From Cristatella mucedo (lineage: Eukaryota; Bryozoa; Phylactolaemata; Cristatellidae), in NCBI GenBank assembly GCA_009760855.2, contig WPIO01000196.1, positions 365,001 through 429,000 on the forward strand: a stretch of DNA of 64,000 nucleotides. The letters run 5' to 3'. The first letter of the stretch is position 1. Each line of letters opens with the position of its first letter. Positions 15,494-33,668 of this stretch are shown piece after piece. The notes beneath the pieces were generated by a model. That model searched no databases. It had not been told where the DNA came from and saw nothing but the letters and a program-made list of their open reading frames with translations. The position numbers and the translations under genes were made by a program.

Positions 15494-15552
15494 TTCCGTC
15501 TAGTCCAAAGCGATGTGATGCGATGTTCCGTCTAGTCCAAAGCGATGTGATG
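15494..15552 (+). repeat. 27-bp direct duplication, period 32
   Basis: TTCCGTCTAGTCCAAAGCGA and the next 7 nt occur at 15494-15520 and again at 15526-15552 without mismatch. Confidence 0.9.
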
Positions 15553-15724
15553 CCGTTGGACTCGTTAATAACGAAACGTGCGATCGCTCGTGCGATCGCC
15601 ACGAGTCGGAAGACTTTTTGTCGGTTTACGAGAGTTTTCGAGAGCCCTTTAAAGTGACCTCCCTGCTACCTCGCAGCTCCTCCAATCCGTTTAAAGCCAC
15701 GGCCACTTCCTAGCCTCGCACTGG

Positions 15725-15820
15725 CTGAGTCGGCTGAGGCCGACTCAGTCAGACGACGTAGTCGGCCTCGAGCTTTTGCGCCTTGGAGCCCACAGGCGGG
15801 CTTTCGCTTCCAAGGCGCAA
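15725..15820. other. Two adjacent perfect hairpins
   Basis: CTGAGTCGGC (15725-15734) pairs with GCCGACTCAG (15739-15748) around a 4-nt loop. TTGCGCCTTGGA (15776-15787) pairs with TCCAAGGCGCAA (15809-15820) around 21 nt. The function is unknown. Confidence 0.75.
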
Positions 15821-15864
15821 GCGCCTGAGTTCGAGGTCACAGCTGCGGTCGCTCGGTTCTTCGG

Positions 15865-16020
15865 TACTGTCTTAGCCTTGGGGCAAGGTGCTCGAAACTC
15901 ATGACTCTCGGGGTCTCGGGCTCGAGTCCTGCAGCGGTCGATCCCTTATTGCCCACGGCAGGCGGTGGCGATAGTCGTGAAGGCTCTACTTTTTCTGCTA
16001 AAAGAATGAGGCAGTTAATT
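15865..16020 (+). mobile_element. SINE-B variant
   Basis: Head with CTCGGGCTCGAGTCCTGCAG (B box), a TTATTGCCCACGGCAGGCGG core, then AAGGCTCTACTTTTTCTGCT and a GAGGCAGTTAATTCAGCT tail. Confidence 0.7.
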
Positions 16021-16094
16021 CAGCTTACCTTTAATTTTAATTAGGCAATCTATTAGTAAGGACTGCGTCGTAGACTTTGCGTAATGTGTAGCGA

Positions 16095-16292
16095 TTTGTA
16101 CTTCGAGCTTGGCAGCGGAGAGGCCATCTAGGTGGTTGCTTTCACGACCTCGGGACCGAGGTCGTGAGTTCGACTCCTGCGGTGGGCGATTCTTTATCGC
16201 CACTGCAAGCGGTGGTGATAGCCCTAAAAGGCTCTTCTGTCGCTATACAAAAAGAGGCTGTTTAATCAGCTAGGATTTTTTTTTTAGGCGTT
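16095..16292 (+). mobile_element. SINE-B, near full-length copy
   Basis: Contains the CACGACCTCGG/CCGAGGTCGTG hairpin, B-box-like AGTTCGACTCCTGCGG, the TTTATCGCCACTGCAAGCGG core and the AGAGGCTGTTTAATCAGCTA tail, then poly-T. Confidence 0.82.
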
Positions 16293-16740
16293 GCAGCATG
16301 GGATGCAAGTGTTGGCTGATGGGATGAGGTTTCATCCTGCGGCTTATCATGTGTCTCGTTTATAGTGCGCAAGAAGGAGACTCTTGTGCGTTTTCAACTT
16401 TGTGGAGTTACAAACTTTGGTGTAGCGAATTCCACTTTCGAACTCTCGACAGAATTAGGCCCGAGAACGCAGCCAGCGCTCGGAACGGCGCTGGGCCTTG
16501 CCGACGACTTACGAAAAAAACCATCAAACCATGAACCACTAAACCTTGCGTGCTAGCTAGCAACTTTTGAGTGCAGTACCAATGTGCTAAGGTATCGGAC
16601 AGTATCAAAATGCCGACAATACTGCTGGTACTCACCGAATTTCGGTATGCCGACAGTATATATCGGAACGAGATAGGTAGCAACGAAGAAGAGCGCTTAC
16701 ACCTAAAGATATAAAGTCCACAAGTCCAGAGAAGCCAGCC

Positions 16741-16832
16741 TGTTTGCAGCAGATAGATTGAGGAGGCCTCCATACGAAACGGCATTATTTTTCTTGGGCA
16801 CTCTCGAAACATGGATTAATGTTATCTTCAAG
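16741..16832 (-). repeat. Copy 2 of the ~90-bp dispersed repeat
   Basis: Reverse complement of 12565-12655 with only a few mismatches. Confidence 0.75.
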
Positions 16833-16839
16833 CCTAGAG

Positions 16840-17585
16840 AAGTCAATTTGAATGCAATGTGATGCAGTGCTACAGGCGGTGAGCATCGGCATGCGGCGGC
16901 ATGCAATGACTCTCGTCGTAGCGCCCCCAGAACGCCGCCGCCGCTGAATCGCCGTTTGAAAATAAAAAAAATGGCGCCTGCCTCGGCGAAACTCCCAGCA
17001 TCTAAAGCACAACGTCTAGAGCTCAGCTTGTGCCCATCTCAAAGCACTCAAAGCTCTTGCCTGGTGCAATACTAGGAGGACAGCTACTTCCCTACGCAAA
17101 GATCAGAGGACAGTTCCTGAGTCACAAAAACTCCGACTCCTGCCCTCGCCAAGCGACTTAGCGGATCAGCTGACGGATGCGTCGAGCTTATCGCGGTTAG
17201 TCTAATTAATTTTGGCGTCTACTCCGAGCAGCCGATGAATTTACGAGCATCTCAGCGGATCAGGTAGTGAGAACTCGCAGCTGAGCGGATCGGATAGTGA
17301 ATGCAGGCAGCTTATTTGATCGACTAATGAATCGCAGCCAACTCCAAGCTCTTGTTGGCATGACGACGATGCCGCATTCGCAGCACCGAAGAATACCAGC
17401 AATAAAGCGACCCACAGAAGACCGAAGAAGACCAAAAACGGATTGACCAGCCAATCGGTGACCAACTGGTTTCTCATTCTTTTACTCGTGCGGGCAAACG
17501 TTTGCACAAATGTTTAAATTACTTTCAAGCTTACAGCTTCAAATATTGACGGGAGCGAAATTGTGTTTAGACTACTGAATAGAGG
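16840..17585. other. No gene recognised
   Basis: Ordinary intergenic composition; no repeat family or exon identified. Confidence 0.35.
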
Positions 17586-18272
17586 ACCGATGAAGTGACC
17601 TTTCACTGGACGACCACATCAGCTCCGCAGTCAAGTCTTCCTACTTTCAGCTGCGTAACGTTGCTGAAATTCGGGCTTGCTTAGACAGGGATACCAAATC
17701 TAAATTGGTCCATGCATTTGTGACATCCCGTCTTGACTTATGTAACTCACTGCTTGCTGATCTACCGGCCAGTGAAATCAGGTCTCTCTATTCTTTGGCT
17801 CCAGCCTACCAATTAGATCTACTCCCCACCAGGCTAAGCATCGTACCATTCGGTTTTCGGAATCCAATCGTTTACCTATACGTCATACGAACCTCAACTT
17901 TTTTGGAGACCGTGCCTTTAGTTCGTATACTCCCAAAGCCTGAAACTCACTCCCGACTTGCGTCACGACATCCCCTGACTTGACCACATTTAAAAAGAAA
18001 GTAAAAATGCATCTATTTATCACAGCATTTCCTGGGTCCCTCTGATTCGTTCTTTACGTGCTTATGCGTGCTGACAATGCATGCTGCCACTAACTATATT
18101 TGCAAGCTGACCCTGTGCATGTCACCCCTAACCATGTTATGCTTGTTGTCACTGAGCACGCTACCACTAACCATTCAATCGTGCTTCCTTTGGAGAAAAC
18201 ATAATGTGCCTAGAAAGAGACTGAGTTCTCCGAGGGTGTTATATTATAATAATAATAATTATTATTATTATC
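17586..18272 (+). mobile_element. L2 fragment with an internal deletion
   Basis: Begins at the L-S-L-D-D-H-I-S-S region of ORF2. About 130 nt between the A-x-x-I-R and S-L-A-P-A-Y motifs are missing, and several frame breaks follow. The 3' UTR, hairpin tail and (ATT)n are present. Confidence 0.85.
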
Positions 18273-18274
18273 TC

Positions 18275-18640
18275 GTAAGTCTAGCGCTTGTCGAGCACCG
18301 ATGATTTGAATGACGGGGAAAGCTGAGGTCCTGGACAATTGCCACTACGATCGCAGCTCGATGGTTGAACGAAAGATTGTCCTTCGGTCGTTGAGGTCAA
18401 ACGGCTTCACCCCTTCAGCTGCAGGCATGGGAGCTGCATTGAAATTTCTATGACTTCTTTAGAAGCCGAAGGCCAAGCGGTCTAAGGCTTAGAAGAAGGA
18501 TGGGCACGTGGGAACACGGCGACACGGTGTGAAGTCTTAGCTTGCCCGTCTGCTTTGACAGACAAGTTTCGTTTCGTATCGCTGCTGCTCGTGAGAGAGT
18601 TTAACCTACCAACATATCACCGCTCTGCTCTGCAAAGATC
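18275..18640. other. No gene recognised
   Basis: Intergenic; nothing supported. Confidence 0.3.
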
Positions 18641-19250
18641 AGCCGCGAATCCCAAGGTCACGGCCGACGCGCATGACTCGTGCCTGGTAGGCGCCGAGGC
18701 GTCGGACTCGGCGGCAGCTAGCACTGCCTACACGACAGGCAGCCGGCTGGTAAAGCCGAGGCGAGGCGTAGGCGCCGAGCGCTGGCTGGACGGGCGTGTC
18801 TGGGGCGAAGATGCCGCGGCCGAGATGGCGCCGCCGCCGCCGCCGGAGGGCGCCGAAATCCTCCCCGCCTCTCTGGCCCGTCGCCGAATATTTTTAGCTG
18901 CAGCACGCGCGTCAGCGGGCGCGGCCGACGCTGTGGGCGTAGTGCAGGCGCCGAGATCCCGCCTCGCTGGCCTGGAGCGGCGCATATTTTTAGCTGCTTT
19001 ATGTGTCAGCGGGGCGTCGGCGGTGCGTCGACTGGCTTGCAGTCTAGTCTGAATAGTGGTGCGCACCGTAGCTGCACCTGCCGCTCAATGGAGGCCCGAA
19101 GCAGTGACACAGCGACGCAGCTTCGCTTTCAAAGACTTTCCTTTGTCGACCGACTGGCGAAAGTGACAAGCGGAGGGGGGGGGGCGGCGGCAGCAGCGGA
19201 AGGCCGAGCCTAAATTCCGGCATCAATTCAGAGAGATCTGGCGAGATCAG
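18641..19250. promoter_or_regulatory. CpG-rich patch with a 96-bp-spaced duplication carrying MEF2-like boxes
   Basis: ATATTTTTAG occurs at 18888-18897 and 18984-18993 in similar contexts (GCCTC.CTGGCC upstream, CAGCGGG downstream), indicating a ~96-bp tandem duplication. The open frame across it has no recognisable domain. Confidence 0.35.
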
Positions 19251-19689
19251 AGCGAGATCTGGCGAGATCGGAGCGCCGGCGAAGGAAGGGGTCGAGAAGG
19301 GTGACAGCGTCAGAAGTAAAAGCTGGCGCCAGAGGACTGGAGCGAGCGGTCCTGACGCACATCAGGACGCACTTTACCTCACCGTTCGCGCTCCTTCGTT
19401 CGCCCGCTAGCGGGTTGAATCGCTCTCAAGTCGAGCGTGGCGAAACGAGCGTGCAGGTTCGTGCCCCCCCGGGGGGCAGCGGCCGTGCCTACCCCTTTCC
19501 CCGGAGCATCGGCCGCGCGTGCCCCTCCCCCCGGGAGCAGCGGCCGTGCCTGGTCCAATGTCGTTTTGCTGGCCCCCATTCAGTCAGACCAGTCTCAGTG
19601 CATTCGTTTGCTTATCGTCCTAGACATTCGCCCCAAGATAGTTTACTACTAGATGTTTCGAGAGCAAATATCAATAAAACAATGTATGT

Positions 19690-19726
19690 CCATATACATA
19701 CACGCGCACGCGCACGTGCGCGCGCG

Positions 19727-19777
<51 letters not shown>

Positions 19778-19795
19778 GCATACATATATAGGTAC
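19690..19795 (+). repeat. (CA)n/(TA)n compound microsatellite
   Basis: GC-alternating, then CA, then TA dinucleotides. Confidence 0.9.
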
Positions 19796-20246
19796 ACACA
19801 GTACATTGCTGCGACATTGGCGTCGGCTCGTCATTGCTGCGACATTAGCGTTCGTTGTGTGCTCCTCGCGGTTGCATCGCAGCACGAATCTCATCTCCTT
19901 CGAGCACGACGCTTGCACGACGAGGGCAAGCAAGCCAAGTATCTGTATCTCATCTCTCTGAGTATATTTATACATGTACGAATATTTACAATACTGTAAG
20001 GAAGACTAGCGACCGTCGGCAGTGGCTGCTTTCGTGAGAATGTGCGAGAAAGCCCCCTACTCGCCAGCTAGCGCTCAGCGCCCAACGGCGTCAGATTGAG
20101 GCCGGGGCAGATAGAACCGCGACTCTCGCCCCTCACTACCGAAATGATCCCTCACTACCGAAATGGCGGCCAGATGCAAGATGCTGATTGGCTGGTTGCG
20201 AGAGCAGCTAATAATAATAATAGCGCCCGCGGAGAGGGGGGGCTCG

Positions 20247-20412
<166 letters not shown>

Positions 20413-20747
20413 TCTGCTCGTCGGATCCTCCTCACCTCGGCTGTCGCTCACGAGGCAGCGACCGGGTTGACGAGAGCAAAGATGGCAAGGTCATTTCAAG
20501 GTCGGGATAACTTGTGCTCTAGGGCTATATTGAGCAGTCAGCCGCTTTGTGTAGGGGGGGGGGGCAGGGGAGGGGCCGGCAGCTGCGACCTTGTGCGCTC
20601 CTCCGGCGACGGCGTGAGTGACTCAAGTCTAGCCGCCGAGGCTTAGTTGTCAGTCTGTCAGGTCGGTCGTGGTGTGTCGCAGGCGGGAGTCAGTATGTCG
20701 GCTCCGATAAGCCGTCTCGGGTCGGCACGATCGGTACCAAGGCGTGT

Positions 20748-20845
20748 ACGTAGGAAAGAAGGAAGGCTGGAAGGAAAGCAGGAAGGAAGGATGGAGATAG
20801 GAAGGAAGGCTGGAAGGAAGTTAGGAAGGAAGGTAGGCTGGAGTG
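20748..20845 (+). repeat. (GGAA)n-rich array just 3' of the FMO stop codon
   Basis: Repeats of GGAAGGAAGG/GGCTGGAAGGAA. On the FMO (- strand) transcript it would be a TTCC-rich element starting about 10 nt after the stop codon. Confidence 0.85.
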
Positions 20846-20855
20846 CATCGGCGGC

Positions 20856-29267
<8,412 letters not shown>

Positions 29268-29900
29268 GACGCCGCCTGTCGGTGAGCGAAGGCGGCGGCG
29301 GCGGGCGGGCGGGCGGCGTCGCCGAGCTGCCGACAAATGCGCGCGCGCGGACGCAGCCCGGCGGCTGAGGCGATGACGACGAGCTGCGAACGACGAAGGT
29401 GGTGGCGGCAGCAAGGTCGGTGGCGGCGGCAAGGTCGCAGCGCGACGATGCACCGAGGCGCTGCGGCCGCAGTCCGCCGCCGCGGTGGGCGCCTAGGAGG
29501 CGCCGGGGCGCTCGGACGCCTCGGCGAAATGCTCCGCCGACGTCGCCTCGCGGCGAGCTCGATTCCAGCGGCGACGCTGTCTCGTCGCCGAGGCGACACG
29601 ACGTCTCTCTGTTGCGGGGAAGCTCTCCGCGGCGGCAGGCTCCGCCGCGCCTGCACCGAGTTCCGACAGACGTAGGCAACGTCGCACGCCCTCACGTCTC
29701 GCTTCCCCGAGCTCGGCGCATGAATGGCTAGCGCTGCGATATATAGGCGGCACGCCCGCCCGCGCCGCCTGGCGACTCGCGGTATTACTGCGGCCAATGA
29801 GCCGACGCAGTCGTCGCTCGCGCCCGCGGCCCGCCTCAAACGAGGCGGTACGATTCACCGCGGCTACGCCCAGCCGGAAGTCGTTAAAAAAGAGCTTTTT
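29268..29900 (-). promoter_or_regulatory. FMO promoter/5' UTR region, CpG island with TATA-like box
   Basis: On the - strand TATATAT (29739-29745) lies about 470 nt upstream of the FMO ATG in GC-rich DNA, and an ATTGG (inverted CCAAT) lies further upstream near 29793-29797. A start near 29710 would give a ~440-nt 5' UTR. This is inferred from position only. Confidence 0.45.
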
Positions 29901-29939
29901 TCAGCCAGGAGACGATAGACTGGAGAGGCGAGAGGTGGG

Positions 29940-30127
29940 GAGAGGAAGGTGAGGAGAAGGGAGGAGGTAAGGAGAGGGAGGAGGAGGAGGAGGAGGAGGA
30001 GGAGGAGGAGGAAGGTGAGGAGAAGGGAGGAGGTAAGGAGAGGGAGGAGGAGGAGGAGGAGGAGGAGGAGGAGGAGGAGGAAGGTGAGGAGAAGGGAGGA
30101 GGTAAGGAGAGGGAGGAGGAGGAGGAG
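29940..30127 (+). repeat. ~60-bp higher-order minisatellite rich in GGA
   Basis: Three units, each AGGTGAGGAGAAGGGAGGAG, then GTAAGGAGAGG and a (GGA)n run of variable length. Purine-only strand. Confidence 0.9.
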
Positions 30128-31900
30128 TGAAGGAGAGGGAGGTGAGGAGAAGGATGGCAAGGGGAAGAAAGGCTTGGGAGAACTTGCCGAGCCGAGAGGC
30201 AGCTGGCGGCGGCGGCGGCAGCGGCGGCGGCGGCGATAGGCGTCAATGCTCGCGGCGACCGGCGAGGCCGGCGGCCTGGACTCGGCTCCGGAGGCCCCGG
30301 CGGGCGTCTCCGGACGCGCTACTCCAGCCTCACGGCGGCTACCTCTCCGGCGGCTACTGGGCGCGAGGGAACGGGCCTAGGCGAGCGAGCCAGCAGCATT
30401 GAGGCAGTGCTCCGCTCCCGCTCAGAAGGCTCCCGCTCTACCAAGTTCGAGCCGCCTACTGGGTGCCCGCATCGTTCGCAGAGGTGCGCCGTCGGCGGTG
30501 GCGTGCTCCTGCTGTCAATCTGACGTGCCCCCCCCCCCCGCGGTGCGGCTGCGCCACCTCATACCTACCTCGCCACCCACCTACCTACCTGCTTACCTTT
30601 CCTTCTACCCACACAACATGGAAAGTGGCGGTCGGCGTGGGGGGGAGGGAGGCGGCTGCGGCGGCAACTGCGGTAAGACCGCTTAACTTCTCAGTCCTGC
30701 TTCCGGCCTCTTTCTCCCAACTTCCGGCCCTACGGGCGAGCGGCAAGGCCCCGCAGGCGGCCTCGCAGGCGTCGAAGGTCACAGTTTTCGGCGCGAAATC
30801 GCCGCGCAGCCGCCGCCGGCGCTCCTGCGCTGCTAACCTGGTGCAGGCGACCTCTGCGACTCGACGCCGCCGAGTCCGGCGTCGAGTCTGTCTGGCACCG
30901 CCACGTCGAGCACCGACCCTTGACCGGACGTGCGGTTCTTTGTGCGGTGACGGCTCGCGAGCGCGATCACTGGCCGTCGCGTCGGCGCTTGGGTGCAGCG
31001 GCGGCGGCGGCGGCATGCCGACGGCCCAAAGCTCTCTGCTACGGGCTGGCGGCGCACGAATACGGGGCGGGGCGTTCACGCTCAGACCGCGCGTCGGCGA
31101 ATCCTGGGCTGAATTAATTTCGATCGCGGCTGATCGGGGTTTACTGATCCTCTGCGAGCGACGACGGGCCGGGCCAGCTGCGGGCGGCGGGCGGGCGCGC
31201 GGGCGTTGTGCGCGCTCGAAGCTCGGAAGCTCGGAAGCTCGCAGATCCCCCTGAGGGAGCTCCCTCGTGCTTTCGCTGGGTCAACTCGAAGCCGCAGCAG
31301 CACGTCTGGCGAAACCACCGGTTGTTGTCCGGCTTTGTTGTTTGCTTCGCGGCGGCTCCGGCGGGCAGGACTTCGCTGCCGCCGCCGGCGTTGGGGTCGA
31401 GCAGCGGCCAGTAAAGTGCAGGTCAACCGGCGGGCGCGGTCAACCGGCGGGCGACATCGCCGGCGGGATAGCACTGGAGCTGGAAGCGCGAAGGGGTGAC
31501 GATAAAACAGCTGGACGGCCGGACGCTAGCGCGGGCTGCGAGACCCTCGTGCGATTGCAACGAGGTGAGCATTGCAGCGCTGGCGGGAGGAGATCGGGCG
31601 AACAGACGCCGCCTTCGCGGCGGCGCGATCAGCGATCGGTAGAGAGCAGTGGGCGCCGTGGCAGTTGTTCCGTGGCCGGGCGGCGCCGTTCTCTCACCGC
31701 CTGCGTCCGGCAGCGTACGGTCGGCAGGCGACGCTGTGGGGACGCGACGTCTGGCGATGCTTCGTGGGAAGATTAGCCTCAGTCGCAGCCTGCCGATGTC
31801 CAGAGCATCGGCCCCGGCTCACGCCTCAGATGCGATCCCAGTGCTGATGCAATGGCCGACTGCTGCAGAGCCTAAAGGGCCCTGAGGCTACCTCGAAGGC
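30128..31900. promoter_or_regulatory. CpG island beyond the FMO promoter; no coding exon recognised
   Basis: Dense CpG with several GGC runs and long, low-complexity open frames on both strands. No domain or convincing spliced exon is visible. It may hold the first exon of an unseen gene or transcript. Confidence 0.4.
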
Positions 31901-31910
31901 CTACCGTTGG

Positions 31911-31945
31911 CATCTTGACCTTTTGGCTAGATGGAGTGTGTGCGT
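31911..31945 (+). ncRNA. Possible U2 snRNA 5'-end fragment (pseudogene)
   Basis: CTTGACCTTTTGGCTAGATG followed by GAGTGTG resembles the conserved 5' end of U2 (a CTCGGCCTTTTGGCTAAGAT-like sequence) with several mismatches and one missing base. No branch-site-pairing or Sm region follows, so it is at most a fragment and may be chance. Confidence 0.22.
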
Positions 31946-32589
31946 TCGTGCGCGAATGCGTGCGTGAGAGTAGGAGCGAGTCCGACAGCCATCCGCGCCA
32001 AGGTATGCTTAGCGGTCCGACAGGGCGAAGCACGAACTGTGGGGGGTCTCCTATGGGACGAGATCTCGCGAGTGCTCGACCTTATCGCTCCTGATTGTCG
32101 TTTGATGCATGCTCGTGCTGCTCCTTGCGTCGCCGGTCTTTCATGTCACCCCTCTCCACCTCAAAAAACAATCGTTCGTCTATATCTGGTTTTTAGCTCA
32201 TAAAAGCTCAAAAGTCTGTCAGAGGAAAAGCAGCCACGTGCCAGCATGCAAATGAACCGTTAAAAGGAATGTCGCTACGTGCCGCCGTCACCGCCACATC
32301 AGCTGAGGCGGTGAAGGAGTTAAACACACGGCCCGACGGCTAAGTTCTTAGACCGAAGGGATCAATCAAAATGTCCCCAAGTGGTTCACCGACAGCCCAG
32401 GGGGTGACCTTCTCAGAGTGACTTTTCTCAGGGTGACCTTCTCAGACAGTGGTGACACTGACCGAATACTCGTCTCCTTCGTGACCGATGTGGGCCTATT
32501 CATCTCGTGTCCACTGCATATTCGCCCCAGCTCGGACTGTGCTGTGCAAGTCAAGTCGCTGTGGTCACTGGAGAAATGGCGACTACTTG
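31946..32589. other. No gene recognised
   Basis: Intergenic. A GGTGACCTTCTCAG motif is partly repeated at 32400-32445. Confidence 0.3.
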
Positions 32590-33045
32590 GCTAGCTATCT
32601 AGATCTACTCCCCCACCATCGTACCACCCGCTTTTCGGAATCCAACAGTTTACCACTACCTCATACAAACCTTAAATCCTTTGGAGACCGTGCATTTAGT
32701 TCGTATGCTCCCAAAGCCTGGAACTCCCTCCCGACCTGCGTCAGAACATCCCCTGACCTGACCACATTTAAAAGAAACTTAAAAACGCACCTATTTAGGA
32801 CAGCATTTAGTGGGTCCCTGCGATTCGTCCTTGATGTGCTTATGCGTGCTGACACTAACCACATTTGCATGCTGACCCTGTGCATGTCACCCCTAACTAT
32901 GTTATTCATTTTGTTTGTTTATCAAGCATGATATTACTCACCATTCAATTGCATTTCCCTTTGCAGCAAATGTAAAGCGCCTAGAAGGAGATTAAGTTCT
33001 CTGGGGGCGCTTTATCAAGTGCATTATTATTGTTATTATTATATA
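32590..33045 (+). mobile_element. L2 3' fragment
   Basis: C-terminal ORF2 remnant ([15 protein letters not shown]), stop, 3' UTR, hairpin tail and (ATT)n. Little decay. Confidence 0.88.
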
Positions 33046-33059
33046 CAAAATAATTACAT

Positions 33060-33145
33060 ATCTTTCCTTTTATAACAACTTGCCCCTGGGTCTTGGCCCG
33101 TGGAGGCAAAGTGCTCGCTCTCTTCACAATCCAGGTCGTGGGTTT
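33060..33145 (+). mobile_element. tRNA-like SINE head fragment
   Basis: GGGTCTTGGCCCGTGGAGGC then CAGGTCGTGGGTTTGAAT, a degenerate B box. It lies between two opposed L2 ends. Confidence 0.4.
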
Positions 33146-33149
33146 GAAT

Positions 33150-33569
33150 AAAAAAAATAATAATAACAATGCACTTGATAAAGCGCCCCCAGAGAACCCA
33201 ATCTCTCTCTAGGCACTTTACATTTGCTGCAAAGGAAAGACGATCGAATGATGAGTATCACGCTTGATAAACAACACAAAGAAAAGGGATAGGGGTGTCA
33301 TGTACAGGGTCAGCATGCAAGTGTGGTTAGTGGCAGGCAGCATGGATCATTGTCAGCACGCATAAGCACATAAAGGACGAATCCCAGGGACCTATGAAAG
33401 TGCGTTTTTAAGTTCTTTTTAAATGTGGTCAAGTCAGAGGATGTCGTGATGGAAGCCTGGAGTGAGTTCCAGGCTTTGGGAGCATACGAACTAAATGCAC
33501 GGTCTCCAAAGGATTTGAGGTTTGTACGAGGTACGGGTAAACAGTTAGATCCCGAAAAGCGGGTGGTGT
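33150..33569 (-). mobile_element. L2 3' fragment facing the previous one
   Basis: Reverse tail, UTR and C-terminal ORF2 remnant up to CCCGAAAAGCGGGTGGT. With 32590-33045 it forms a tail-to-tail inverted pair. Confidence 0.85.
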
Positions 33570-33668
33570 GCGAATGCAGCGGGCGATCCTTTATTGCCCA
33601 CAGACGATAGCCGTACAGGCTCTTCTGCCGCTATGGAAATGAGGCTGCTTGTTGAATCGGCTAAACTT
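33570..33668 (+). mobile_element. SINE-B 3' part
   Basis: GGGCGATCCTTTATTGCCCA, AGGCTCTTCTGCCGCTATGG and a GAGGCTGCTTGTTGAATCGG tail. Confidence 0.65.

Noticed and set aside
18555-19052. 165-codon + strand frame
   Set aside because: No domain; it contains the 96-bp tandem duplication and lies in GC-rich DNA.
30463-31254. 263-codon + strand frame in the CpG island
   Set aside because: Arg/Ala/Ser-rich without recognisable domain; several equal rivals in other frames.
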